Assembly (NCBI GenBank): GCA_014841835.1
Contig: JACYUQ010000001.1
Coordinates: forward strand, 124,001 to 188,000
Source of the DNA: Oxalobacteraceae sp. CFBP 13730
GTDB taxonomy: Bacteria; Pseudomonadota; Gammaproteobacteria; Burkholderiales; Burkholderiaceae_D
Direction: 5' to 3'
DNA: 64,000 bases
Below the pieces are notes generated by a model. That model worked only from the letters and a program-made list of their open reading frames with translations, was not told the origin of the DNA and searched no databases. The position numbers and the translations under genes are program-made. Positions 15,825-23,216 of this stretch are shown one piece after another (the first letter of the stretch is position 1; each line of letters opens with the position of its first letter).

Positions 15825-16532
15825 ATGGAAACAATGGCAACTAGAATCGAAAGCTACCTGCACCGCCGGAACGGCGGCAACCAGTCTGAAATGGCTCGGT
15901 TCATCGGCGTCTCCCCGCAGGCCGTGCAGAAGTGGGTCGCCGGCCAAGCGGAGCCACGTGGAAGGAACCTGGACCTTGCTGCGGAATTCTTGGGCGTCAG
16001 CCCTTCCGAGCTTAAATTCGGGCCCAACCGGCCAGCCATGGGCGGAAAAGGCGGCAAGCCTGCTCGACCGCTAGAAGATGATGAGCAATCAAACGTTGAC
16101 GACGGCCCTGCGATTTTGGCAACCCCGCGATTGATTCCAGTTGCCGGACGCGTACAGGCAGGCGCGGATGGCATCCTTCATATTGATGACACATCTGCGG
16201 AGAGTCCTGACGGCCATATGCTCTGGTACACCTCATGCGTTGAAGCCTATTCACTTCGGGTTCGTGGCGAAAGCATGAGTCCTCGATATCTACCGGGGGA
16301 ATTCGTTGGAGTTGATCCGTGCGCCGAAGTCCTTCCGAGTGATGAAGTGATCGTGCAACTGTCGGACGGGCGCCGGATGATGAAGCGACTGCTTTGGATG
16401 CGCGACAGCCAAGTTTGCCTTGAATCGGTAAATAAGGATCATCCAAATATAGTCATCGACTGCGAAGAAATTCAGGCAATGCACCTGGTGCTAGGCCATA
16501 TTCCAAAATCAGCATTTAGGCCCAGTGTGTAA
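15825..16532 (+). CDS. cI: CI-like repressor with S24 (LexA) autocleavage domain
   Basis: 235 residues. An N-terminal helix-turn-helix (NGGNQSEMARFIGVSPQAVQ, about 16-35, then KWVAGQAEPR) is followed by a linker and a LexA/UmuD-type peptidase domain with the cleavage pair Ala107-Gly108 in LIPVAGRVQAG, nucleophile Ser150 in LRVRGESMSPRYLPGEF and the catalytic Lys187 in RRMMKRLL. It therefore looks fully SOS-inducible. It keeps the lytic promoters off in the lysogen. The start ATG 15825 has almost no leader Shine-Dalgarno; ATG 15834 is an alternative with GGA five bases upstream. Confidence 0.93.
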   Translation: METMATRIESYLHRRNGGNQSEMARFIGVSPQAVQKWVAGQAEPRGRNLDLAAEFLGVSPSELKFGPNRPAMGGKGGKPARPLEDDEQSNVDDGPAILATPRLIPVAGRVQAGADGILHIDDTSAESPDGHMLWYTSCVEAYSLRVRGESMSPRYLPGEFVGVDPCAEVLPSDEVIVQLSDGRRMMKRLLWMRDSQVCLESVNKDHPNIVIDCEEIQAMHLVLGHIPKSAFRPSV

Positions 16533-16557
16533 CACCAAGAGAATTGGATGATCGAGC

Positions 16558-16941
16558 ATGTCAGAGGAAGTACCGCAGATTACAGGCCCCGGCCACTTCG
16601 CCATTGATGTCGCTGGCGAAAGCTTCTACCTCGCAAGCCTTGCTGCTATATGCGGGCCGCGCGACGAGGATGGCGTTGACATGGAAGTCCGGGCTCGGCT
16701 CATCCTCCAAGACGACAACCCCCATGACAAACATGCAGTGCGTGTTGAAATCCAGGGGTTGCCAGTAGGGCATTTGCCAAGAGAAGCAGCGCGAGGCTTC
16801 CGACGTGCCGTCCGGTACGGCAAGCTGAGCGAGTACGAAGTGTTCGAATGCGCGGCGGCTATCCGAGGCGGCTGGGATCGCGGTGGCGGCGATGCTGGGC
16901 ATCATGGCGTTCGCCTGGACTTGCCTCTTGATGAAGACTAA
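16558..16941 (+). CDS. HIRAN-domain protein in the rex position
   Basis: 127 residues, mostly one HIRAN domain: FAIDVAGESFYLASLAAICG, ARLILQDDNPHDKHAVRVEI, then GLPVGHLPREAARGFRRAV. HIRAN domains bind the 3' end of single-stranded DNA at damaged sites or stalled forks (known for HLTF) and also occur alone in bacteria and phages. The gene starts 25 bases after cI and is read in the same direction, so it is probably co-expressed from the lysogen. A role in sensing DNA ends of incoming phages is an inference from position. Confidence 0.8.
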   Translation: MSEEVPQITGPGHFAIDVAGESFYLASLAAICGPRDEDGVDMEVRARLILQDDNPHDKHAVRVEIQGLPVGHLPREAARGFRRAVRYGKLSEYEVFECAAAIRGGWDRGGGDAGHHGVRLDLPLDED

Positions 16942-16958
16942 AAGCGTTAGCAGCCATT

Positions 16959-17405
16959 ATGAAAATCCTGAAGATATTACTTCTCGCAATCGCTGGTCTC
17001 GTCGTTTTGCTTGCTGGAGGCTCTTACCTGCGCAACAAGCTGATCGGCCCAGAGGGCTGGGCTCTGGACAATACCGAGGCGAAGCTTAAGTCGATGATGA
17101 AGGATCCAGCGTCGACAGCGATCAGGTCGGCGCAGACGTTTAGCACTGTTGACTCTACGACGGGCGCCAAGACCATCTACATCTGCGGCGTGGTCGACGG
17201 CAAAAACTCGTTCGGCGCCTACTCCGGCGGCACGAGGTTCGTTTCACGCAGCGTCTCTACCATTGACACTTTCGACACGTATGAGGTCGATCTCGAAAAC
17301 CCCGAAGATGTGTCGCTAGCGCGGGCGGCGAACATGCCGAGCGCTTTCGAGAAGGTTTATTGGGCGCCGTATTGCAGCGCCAAAACTGTCAACGAGAAGA
17401 GCTAG
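16959..17405 (+). CDS. Membrane-anchored protein, second rex-position gene
   Basis: 148 residues. A short basic start and one hydrophobic segment (KILLLAIAGLVVLLAGGSYL, about residues 4-23) anchor it in the inner membrane; the rest, with EAKLKSMMKDPASTAIRSAQ and IYICGVVDGKNSFGAYSGGT, is predicted periplasmic. The pattern of a conserved small domain with VDGKNSFGAYSG recalls lipoprotein-like proteins of mobile elements, with Cys in IYICG and PYCSA. It follows the HIRAN gene by 17 bases, in one probable transcript with cI. Function unknown. Confidence 0.65.
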   Translation: MKILKILLLAIAGLVVLLAGGSYLRNKLIGPEGWALDNTEAKLKSMMKDPASTAIRSAQTFSTVDSTTGAKTIYICGVVDGKNSFGAYSGGTRFVSRSVSTIDTFDTYEVDLENPEDVSLARAANMPSAFEKVYWAPYCSAKTVNEKS

Positions 17406-17491
17406 GCGCTACGGCACGCCTGGATGCCAACAGATTAGGGTTCTACTTCGCAGATACAACCAGCGGTGCCAGAATAAATACAGAGGATAGT

Positions 17492-18304
17492 ATGGAAGTT
17501 ATGGAAATAGAGCGCCAGCTTGAAGTTATGCGAGGCGCCGCCACCCCTGGCCCGGGATCGAGCCAAGATGACTTGGCATCTGCGGCAGAATATCGAGTAA
17601 TGATTGATGCCTTGGAATCGATGCTTACTGAAGTTAATCTGGCCAATCCGAGCATTGATGCGCTCTTGAGCCTAGATCGTGATATGCAAAGTGCCTATCA
17701 GGCGCTGGTAACCAGGACCGCAACCCAAATAAGGTCGCGCTCGATTGGGGGCAGCTCCGGCGAAGCACGAAAACTCGCGGACGCGCAGGCACTGATCAAA
17801 ATCCTTTCTGCCAAGGTTGTCGAGGCAGTGCAACGGCGAATTGCAGAGGTGCAAGTGCCCGCCCCGGAAGCCGCACCCACACCGGTGGAAGTTGACACAA
17901 CCGCACAGCCAGACGAAGATACGCCTATGACCACCCCAACCCGCGACGAGATCGATCTAAAGATCGAGAACATGCAATTGCGCATGGACGGCCGGCTCTC
18001 GTCAATTGAGGGCAAAATGGACGCCCTGGCCGCCCAAGTTGGCGGCAGTGAGCGGGCGATGGCCCTTCTTGCTGAGCGCGCTGTAGCGGCTGCCGAAAGC
18101 GCAGGAAATCTGAAACAAACGCTCTGGATTACCTCTATAACAACGATCTTGTCGGTCCTAGGCATCGCGCTGGCGGCTTATTTCGGCACTCAAGCGTCAA
18201 ACATCGGCATTGTAGGGTCTACCATTTCCGCCTTCGAAGCTGGCCGAGCAGCCAGCGCCGCAACGCCGCCCATCACCCCAGCTCCCGCGACGCCCGCAAA
18301 GTAG
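17492..18304 (+). CDS. Coiled-coil membrane protein, third rex-position gene
   Basis: 270 residues from ATG 17492 (AGAGGA four bases upstream). The N-terminal 130 residues are helical (LASAAEYRVMIDALESMLTE), followed by a Pro/Thr linker, then a coiled coil (DEIDLKIENMQLRMDGRLSS, IEGKMDALAAQVGGSERAMA) and one transmembrane helix near residue 215 (LWITSITTILSVLGIALAAY), ending in a Pro/Ala tail. The last half resembles short prophage membrane proteins that begin MTTPTRDEIDLK; an in-frame ATG is present there and could be an internal start. Expression with cI is likely. Topology fits a lysogen-conversion or exclusion protein, but this is unproven. Confidence 0.65.
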   Translation: MEVMEIERQLEVMRGAATPGPGSSQDDLASAAEYRVMIDALESMLTEVNLANPSIDALLSLDRDMQSAYQALVTRTATQIRSRSIGGSSGEARKLADAQALIKILSAKVVEAVQRRIAEVQVPAPEAAPTPVEVDTTAQPDEDTPMTTPTRDEIDLKIENMQLRMDGRLSSIEGKMDALAAQVGGSERAMALLAERAVAAAESAGNLKQTLWITSITTILSVLGIALAAYFGTQASNIGIVGSTISAFEAGRAASAATPPITPAPATPAK

Positions 18305-18367
18305 GTCCCTCGCCAGGATCTCACTATCAGGCTTTTACTAGCGCGGAAGCGTCGCCCCTGATACCTC

Positions 18368-18391
18368 ACCCGCCCAGCGCGGGTATTTTTT
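18368..18391 (+). terminator. Intrinsic terminator of the cI transcript
   Basis: Stem ACCCGC/GCGGGT with loop CCAGC, followed by ATTTTTT. It would end the rightward cI and passenger transcript before the PL-like promoter. Confidence 0.75.
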
Positions 18392-18438
18392 CGCCCGACG
18401 ATTCAAGCCGGTTGTAGGGCAACTATTTACAATTCTTA

Positions 18439-18490
18439 TTACAACTTTTATTTGCATGTAACGCACTCTTGCTGTAACCTGTGGTTGTAG
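18439..18490 (+). promoter_or_regulatory. Rightward early promoter/operators (PL-like)
   Basis: TTGCAT (18452-18457) and TAACCT (18475-18480) are 17 bases apart. The words TGCTGTAACCT (18470-18480) and GTTGTAG (18484-18490), three bases apart, recur exactly with the same spacing on the reverse strand at 15759-15749 and 15745-15739. ATTACAACTTTTATTTGCA (18439-18457) matches 15771-15789 in 18 of 19 bases, and TTACA/TGTAA arms flank it. It is the second repressor-controlled promoter. Confidence 0.75.
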
Positions 18491-18506
18491 TTGGCAGCAA
18501 GCAGTA

Positions 18507-18579
18507 ACCACACAGCGCGGCTTGGGAAGCATTCGACTAACCATCGCTGATTCAAGGGAACCGAGTCGCGCTGTGTGGT
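18507..18579 (+). ncRNA. Leader with 13-bp inverted repeat arms
   Basis: ACCACACAGCGCG (18507-18519) and CGCGCTGTGTGGT (18567-18579) are perfect complements separated by 47 bases, just downstream of the PL-like promoter and about 80 bases before the first early gene. In the transcript they would close a 73-nt stem-loop. No poly-U follows, so it is not a simple terminator; a nut/put-like antitermination element or a structured leader is possible. Confidence 0.5.
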
Positions 18580-18660
18580 AGCTGGCAGGACTCAGGCGCC
18601 TGCATCGTCTCTGAAGTACGAGGCCTGGCAGCCGCCACACTAATTTGACAGGAGATGAAG

Positions 18661-18981
18661 ATGAGCATTTCAACAACCCCGCCGAGCCCGTACGAACTGT
18701 ACGCAGGAATTCTGGCAGTAGCTGACTACATCGGGCCATCGTGCAAGTACCAAGCGCGCTCGGCAATGCAGGACTGGGCGGCACGCGCTCCGCAGACCGA
18801 GCCTCTCGCGGCAGAGCTGACCCTCCGCGACCGCTTCGCAATCGCGGCCCTGCCGGCGGTGGTGTCGAGCGTTTTTGCCGACGAGGTCGATGCAAGGGAT
18901 GGGCCGATTACCGAAAAAACTATCGCACAGCAGGCCTACCACTTCGCCGACGCAATGCTCGCTGCGCGGGGTGCCGCATGA
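18661..18981 (+). CDS. Hypothetical protein, first gene of the rightward early operon
   Basis: 106 residues from ATG 18661, chosen because AGGAG lies six bases upstream; ATG 18655 overlaps that site. It starts MSISTTPPSPYELYAGILAV and looks mainly helical (LTLRDRFAIAALPAVVSSVF, then KTIAQQAYHFADAMLAARGA). The tail resembles short proteins found in phage early operons, where a phrase with FAIAALPAVV and YxxADAMLAxR recurs. Function unknown. Confidence 0.7.
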   Translation: MSISTTPPSPYELYAGILAVADYIGPSCKYQARSAMQDWAARAPQTEPLAAELTLRDRFAIAALPAVVSSVFADEVDARDGPITEKTIAQQAYHFADAMLAARGAA

Positions 18982-19415
18982 CCAAGCAATGGGATGAGGA
19001 TTATCTGATGGAGGCCTTCGCCGACGAGATAGCGTTGGCCAAGATCCACCCGTTGTGGCGTCGCACATTCAAAGCACCGGCAGCGCCAACGATGGATGCG
19101 CAGCTGATCTACAGCCCGCGCGCCAGCACGCATTACACGGGCGCCACGTCGCCGCGCCTGATGCTCTCGACGAAGATCGTTCCGGTGCCGCCGCTCTGGC
19201 GTCGCACCTGGGACGCCGCAGGACCACTCAGCGCCTACCTGGGCCTGAGCATCCGCTACGACGATGAAGAAGGCGCGGTCTCGGTCGGTGTCGGCAGCGG
19301 GCGCCGCAACGTGACCGAGCTGTATGCCGACCACCCGAGCAAGGATGCTGCCGCGCTCGCCGCGATCGTCCGCGCCGCGATCCAGCGCCTGAACGATATC
19401 CGCGTCACGTATTAA
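18978..19415 (+). CDS. Hypothetical early phage protein, 145 aa
   Basis: ATG 18978 overlaps the previous stop by four bases. The protein (MTKQWDEDYLMEAFADEIAL at the start) contains two similar PLWRRT(F/W) segments about 60 residues apart and a C-terminal part reading SVGVGSGRRNVTELYADHPS. The internal duplication may reflect two copies of a small motif. No family recognised. Confidence 0.65.
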   Translation: MTKQWDEDYLMEAFADEIALAKIHPLWRRTFKAPAAPTMDAQLIYSPRASTHYTGATSPRLMLSTKIVPVPPLWRRTWDAAGPLSAYLGLSIRYDDEEGAVSVGVGSGRRNVTELYADHPSKDAAALAAIVRAAIQRLNDIRVTY

Positions 19416-19438
19416 CCAACCACCACCAGGGGACCACG

Positions 19439-19570
19439 ATGACCTTCCGCATCACCGCCCGCACCAGCGCCGGCAGCACCACCTACACCGCGATCGGCGA
19501 CCGTGATGCGCTGATCGATGCAGCGTATGACGACGGCGCCCTGGGCGTCACCGTGATGGCTCAGGGCTGA
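19439..19570 (+). CDS. Small early phage protein, 43 aa
   Basis: ATG 19439 with AGGGG six bases upstream. MTFRITARTSAGSTTYTAIG, then a helix and GALGVTVMAQG at the end: a compact beta-alpha-beta outline. This style of about 45-residue protein is common in Burkholderiales phage early operons. Role unknown. Confidence 0.65.
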   Translation: MTFRITARTSAGSTTYTAIGDRDALIDAAYDDGALGVTVMAQG

Positions 19571-19572
19571 CC

Positions 19573-19746
19573 ATGGCCACGAAGAAGCGCCGCCGCGCCC
19601 TGACCGCCGACGACCAGAGCCTGACGCCGGCAGACCGCGCGGCCATCCAGCAGGCGCGCATCAACTCGCAGTCCAGCCGCTACCAGCGCGAGGTGGCGAT
19701 TGAAAAAGCTCACGCCGCAGCGCGGCCACAGGAACCGATCAAATGA
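19573..19746 (+). CDS. Small basic early phage protein, 57 aa
   Basis: ATG 19573, two bases after the previous stop, running to TGA 19744-19746. MATKKRRRALTADDQSLTPA and a helical remainder (ARINSQSSRYQREVAIEKAH) make a small basic protein likely to contact nucleic acid. Overlaps the next start by ATGA. Function unknown. Confidence 0.6.
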   Translation: MATKKRRRALTADDQSLTPADRAAIQQARINSQSSRYQREVAIEKAHAAARPQEPIK

Positions 19747-20057
19747 CCATGACCGACACAACGCAAGAATCGGCGCCGCTCGCGCCGGCCGGCGTCATCT
19801 ACCAATACCGCGCGCTGTCCTGGTGCGATCGCCGCTGGAGCGACATCGTGTCGATGGACGAGCTGAACTTGATCAAGGGATCCCCGGACATCTACGCGGT
19901 GCGCGCGCTTTCCCTCGTGCCGATCGATGACCTGCTGCGCGCGCCAGCCGCGACCGTCAGCGCGGCGGTGGCCACCATCACCCAGGCGCGCCGCGACCGC
20001 GACGTCATCGCCGGCCAGCTGCGCCGCGCGATGGCAGCACTGGAGGGGATGCCATGA
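19743..20057 (+). CDS. Hypothetical early phage protein, 104 aa
   Basis: MTMTDTTQESAPLAPAGVIY, then QYRALSWCDRRWSDIVSMDE and a C-terminal helix (VATITQARRDRDVIAGQLRR). The N-terminal half has the look of a small domain that describes a residue-rich beta sheet (RALSLVPIDDLL). ATGA overlap at both ends; no family recognised. Confidence 0.65.
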   Translation: MTMTDTTQESAPLAPAGVIYQYRALSWCDRRWSDIVSMDELNLIKGSPDIYAVRALSLVPIDDLLRAPAATVSAAVATITQARRDRDVIAGQLRRAMAALEGMP

Positions 20058-20155
20058 ACGAGCACCGCCTGCGGGCCATCAAGTGGAAGTGCGCGGTGGT
20101 GGTCGCCTATTGCGCCGCGTGCGCCTCGGCGATCGCCCACGGGTGGCCGCTGTGA
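20054..20155 (+). CDS. Tiny early phage protein, 33 aa
   Basis: ATG 20054 overlaps the previous stop and its TGA overlaps the next GTG. MNEHRLRAIKWKCAVVVAYC then ACASAIAHGWPL: one short hydrophobic segment rich in Ala/Cys. The double overlap is the main support; it may be a small membrane peptide. Confidence 0.45.
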   Translation: MNEHRLRAIKWKCAVVVAYCAACASAIAHGWPL

Positions 20156-20334
20156 CCTTCGACGAAGCACGCATCACCTACCAGAGCGACGAGCAGATGG
20201 CGCGCGACCTGTTCCGCCAGCTGGCCGTCGCACAAGCAGCACACATGCTCGAGCAAGCACACCGCGTGCGGGCCGAAAACAAACTGGCGAAGGCAGCACC
20301 GCGCCGCGCCTACCGAGATCGAGAGGAAGACTGA
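20152..20334 (+). CDS. Small helical early phage protein, 60 aa
   Basis: GTG 20152 overlaps the previous stop (GTGA). VTFDEARITYQSDEQMARDL, then two amphipathic helices rich in Ala, Arg and Glu, ending KAAPRRAYRDREED. The frame ends in TGATG with the next gene. Function unknown. Confidence 0.6.
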   Translation: MTFDEARITYQSDEQMARDLFRQLAVAQAAHMLEQAHRVRAENKLAKAAPRRAYRDREED

Positions 20335-20822
20335 TGGAACACGCACTCCCCCGCACCTGGTCGCTTTGCATGACCAGCGAGAACCACGGCACCGTCGGCC
20401 CGGCCGGCTGCAAGTTCAGCCACGCACCCGAGAAGCACGAGCGCGTGCAGGTCGTCGAGATCGTTGCATCTGGTTCCGCGCCGGCGCCGGCGCCGGTCGC
20501 CGACCTCGCGGGCCTGGCGCGCTTCGGTTTTTGCGACATCAATGACGACGAGTTCCTCGAGCGTCCGGACGGTGCCTACTTCCTCGCGCACGAGGTCGAA
20601 GCGCGCTGCGCCAGCGCCGCCTCTGTCGCGGCACAAGCCGGTCAGGTAGCGGTGCCGGTCGAAGGTCAAGTCGCGTGGAGTATTGACCTGCAAGCGCGCC
20701 TGATCGCAATCAGTCAAGACATCGCGGCTGACGATGATGCGCGTCAGGTGATGGCCGAAGCGGCCTGCCTTCTCGCTAAACTGACCGGTGCCGCCCCATC
20801 GCCAGCAAAGGAATCGAAATGA
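20334..20822 (+). CDS. Hypothetical early phage protein, 162 aa
   Basis: MEHALPRTWSLCMTSENHGT at the start, with GAGAGGA about six bases upstream. It has an acidic, Ala/Pro-rich middle (VASGSAPAPAPVADLAGLAR) and a C-terminal helical part (LIAISQDIAADDDARQVMAE). The middle could be a flexible linker between two small domains. Not recognised. Confidence 0.6.
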   Translation: MEHALPRTWSLCMTSENHGTVGPAGCKFSHAPEKHERVQVVEIVASGSAPAPAPVADLAGLARFGFCDINDDEFLERPDGAYFLAHEVEARCASAASVAAQAGQVAVPVEGQVAWSIDLQARLIAISQDIAADDDARQVMAEAACLLAKLTGAAPSPAKESK

Positions 20823-21142
20823 CCCGCGAAGTGATGGAGCGCGACCTGCGCGCAGCGGAATACAGCGACGGCAAGCCCGACGAATACGAGTTCAGGAGCG
20901 ATGGCAAGATCGTCCGCAAGGATCGCTTCCAGCGCGGCATGCGAGACATCGCGGCCATCGTCTTCGGATGCGGACACGACTACGAGATCGCTGAAGTGGT
21001 CAAGGCCATTCACAGGCTGCAGGGCGTGCGCCTCGTCGAAACGCTCGACATGGCGCGCGACGTCTTCGAGTCCGAGCCAAAGGCACTGGAGTGCATCGAT
21101 TACCTGAAAGCTGTTCTCGAATCCACGAAGGAAAAAGCATGA
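20819..21142 (+). CDS. Hypothetical early phage protein, 107 aa
   Basis: MTREVMERDLRAAEYSDGKP, then RKDRFQRGMRDIAAIVFGCG and a helical end (ALECIDYLKAVLESTKEKA). Charged, with few hydrophobic runs, so cytoplasmic. ATGA overlaps on both sides. Not recognised. Confidence 0.65.
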   Translation: MTREVMERDLRAAEYSDGKPDEYEFRSDGKIVRKDRFQRGMRDIAAIVFGCGHDYEIAEVVKAIHRLQGVRLVETLDMARDVFESEPKALECIDYLKAVLESTKEKA

Positions 21143-22380
21143 CCACCACCCACCCATTTGCCAGCGATAGCGGGCTGAATCTCGACCACTTGGAAGCGCT
21201 GGCGCGTGCGGCTACGCCTGGGCCGTGGTCCTGGTGGACCAGCAATAGCACGTTGCGCCTGACGGGCGCTGATGGTCGCGACGGCGGCGTGTTGTACGGA
21301 TACGCGCGGCAGGGCGATGGCGACGTGAACTGCGCGCCGAACGACCAAGCCTTCATCGCTGCCGCTAACCCTGCCGCTCTGCTGGCCCTGATCGCCCTTG
21401 CTCGCTGCGCCCAGCCATACGCTACCGGCGGCGATGTGCCGGGCGAGTTGCACCTGGCGGGCGAAGGCTTGCGGCCATTGTGCGGCCAGCCAGAGAGCGA
21501 GGCGACGCAAGCCGCGCCGCTGAGCGAAGTGCAGATTGATCGTATCGCACGAGCCTATTTCTCGGAACAGTGGGCAGTGCAGCATGCGAAGGATGCGATT
21601 CACGACGCATTCCAAGATGCTCGCAAGTCAGCCTCTTTGTGGCCTCTTTGTGGCGCGCAGCATGCAAAGAGTGGCAAAGAGACCGCGCAACTGAGCATAG
21701 GTTTCGCCAACAACGACCAGGGCGTGCACGTCAGCGTCATGCAGCAGCACGCCGGCGGCGCCGTCACCTTGCTGCACCAGGCCAAAGTGCCAGCCGGCGA
21801 CAGCTTTGCGCGATTCGCCATCGCCGCCCAGCAAGCCACAGCACCCGGCGCTCTGTACAGCTACATGGGCGAGAGCGGCCGATACGAACTGCTCGGTCAC
21901 GCTGTCGGCGCCGGCAAGTGCAAGCTGGTTGAGCCGCTTGCAATCTACCGCGACACCTCGACCGGCAACTTGTACTTCCGCGCCCCTGCCGACTTTGCCG
22001 AGCGCATGGTAGCGATCGAAGCCAACATCCCCGAATTCGGGGGAATTAAAACCAGCGCCCCCGGCACAGCAAAAGCGCCGCAGACCGCAGCCGCGCGCGA
22101 CGTGCTGGCCGAGCGTCAGCGCCAGGTTAAGGTGGAAGGCTGGACGCCGGCGCGCGACGACGAGCATGCCGATGGCCAGATGGCTGGAGCCGCCGCCTGC
22201 TATGCCGTACGCGACATCACTCATTGGGCGCGGTCCGAAATTACCAAGACCCTGTGGCCCTGGGCGTCTGAATGGTGGAAGCCGCGCACGAAACGCGAGA
22301 ACCTGATCCGCGCCGGCGCCTTGGTGCTTGCCGAGATCGAGCGCCTTGACCGTGCCGCCGCGCCGAAGGACGGTGCGTGA
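21139..22380 (+). CDS. Multi-domain early protein: Ead/Ea22-like, DUF1653 and C-terminal phage domain
   Basis: 413 residues from ATG 21139 (ATGA overlap). Three parts are visible. The first 80 residues (LDHLEALARAATPGPWSWWT, then [20 protein letters not shown]) match the Ead/Ea22-like phage module. Around 215-290 the text ALYSYMGESGRYELLGHAVG, LVEPLAIYRDTSTGNLYFRA is a DUF1653-like domain. The last 95 residues (ARDVLAERQRQVKVEGWTPA, DDEHADGQMAGAAACYA, LIRAGALVLAEIERLDR) form a phage domain often found alone. This looks like a fusion of modules that are separate elsewhere; functions are unknown. Confidence 0.75.
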   Translation: MTTTHPFASDSGLNLDHLEALARAATPGPWSWWTSNSTLRLTGADGRDGGVLYGYARQGDGDVNCAPNDQAFIAAANPAALLALIALARCAQPYATGGDVPGELHLAGEGLRPLCGQPESEATQAAPLSEVQIDRIARAYFSEQWAVQHAKDAIHDAFQDARKSASLWPLCGAQHAKSGKETAQLSIGFANNDQGVHVSVMQQHAGGAVTLLHQAKVPAGDSFARFAIAAQQATAPGALYSYMGESGRYELLGHAVGAGKCKLVEPLAIYRDTSTGNLYFRAPADFAERMVAIEANIPEFGGIKTSAPGTAKAPQTAAARDVLAERQRQVKVEGWTPARDDEHADGQMAGAAACYAVRDITHWARSEITKTLWPWASEWWKPRTKRENLIRAGALVLAEIERLDRAAAPKDGA

Positions 22381-22673
22381 TGGATGATCGCATCGTGCTA
22401 GTTGTTGGTGACGACACGCCCTCGCGGCAGTTGCACGCCATGCTCGCCGGTCACAACATCAACGTTCTATGCGCTGGCCTGATGGCAGGCTTGCAACTGG
22501 ACAGAGCTATTGACATGTGCATTCCGCTGAATAGGGGTTTGCCTCAATTGCCGGCGCCGCTGACCGAGCGTGACACGCAAGCCCTGTCAGCGGCAGAGGC
22601 GAAACGCGAACGACGCGCAGCCAAACGGCAGGCGCGCGCCGCCCAGCTCGACGGCAACCAGGGAGGCGAATGA
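22380..22673 (+). CDS. Hypothetical early phage protein, 97 aa
   Basis: ATG 22380 overlaps the previous TGA (TGATG). MDDRIVLVVGDDTPSRQLHA, then a helical middle and a strongly basic C-terminus (AKRERRAAKRQARAAQLDGN) that may bind nucleic acid. Not recognised. Confidence 0.6.
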   Translation: MDDRIVLVVGDDTPSRQLHAMLAGHNINVLCAGLMAGLQLDRAIDMCIPLNRGLPQLPAPLTERDTQALSAAEAKRERRAAKRQARAAQLDGNQGGE

Positions 22674-22825
22674 TGAAGGACTTTCTAGAATCTCTGGCAG
22701 TCGTGGTGCTGGGGCTATTCTGCCTTTTCGTGACCTTCCTGTTCGTAGGCGAACCGGACCTGTGGGACGCTGCGCACGCTGCCGTGATGACCTACTTTTT
22801 GTCTCATGGGGGCGTTAATGGCTGA
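22673..22825 (+). CDS. Small membrane protein, 50 aa
   Basis: ATG 22673 in a TGATG overlap with GGGAGG nine bases upstream. MKDFLESLAVVVLGLFCLFV then TFLFVGEPDLWDAAHAAV: one transmembrane helix (about 8-25). Short single-pass proteins in phage early operons sometimes alter host membrane functions, but nothing specific can be said. Confidence 0.6.
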   Translation: MKDFLESLAVVVLGLFCLFVTFLFVGEPDLWDAAHAAVMTYFLSHGGVNG

Positions 22826-23216
22826 TACCTACCATGTCAAAGATCACGTTGTGCGCGAGGTAGTGAACCGTTTACGCGACACGGCGCTGGAGTTCCACGC
22901 GCACGGCAGCTTGCGCGAGCGTTTGGCGCGCGAACTGGAGCCGCTGCTGGTTGCTTCTCGCCCTGCTGAGGTAGACGGCTGGATCAGCGTGAACGATCGG
23001 ATGCCGACCGACCCGCTCATCAAGTTCTTGGTCACAGGGATTGCTGCAGCTGGTGGGCCGCTGGGCGTTCACATGGCGGAACTTCGCGACGGCGGCTTGT
23101 ACTTCCATGAGGGGGACATGAAGGGCGGCTGCGATCCCTGCATTGACGATGTTGTCACGCACTGGATGCCACTGCCATCGGCATCCGCACACACCACCAG
23201 CAAGGACGGTAAATGA
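22818..23216 (+). CDS. DUF551-domain phage protein
   Basis: 132 residues. The C-terminal part WISVNDRMPTDPLIKFLVTG followed by VTHWMPLPSAS is the DUF551 signature (WISV...MP... THWMPLP). The N-terminal 60 residues are helical and basic (REVVNRLRDTALEFHAHGSL). DUF551 proteins are frequent in phage early regions and lack an assigned function. Starts inside the end of the membrane-protein gene. Confidence 0.8.
   Translation: MADTYHVKDHVVREVVNRLRDTALEFHAHGSLRERLARELEPLLVASRPAEVDGWISVNDRMPTDPLIKFLVTGIAAAGGPLGVHMAELRDGGLYFHEGDMKGGCDPCIDDVVTHWMPLPSASAHTTSKDGK

Larger units (their letters stand above)
18305..18660. other. Early-operon control region
   Basis: 356 bases without a credible open frame between the coiled-coil gene and the rightward early operon. 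It holds a terminator (18368-18391), the PL-like promoter/operator region (18439-18490) and a long inverted repeat in the leader (18507-18579), listed separately. Confidence 0.6.
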
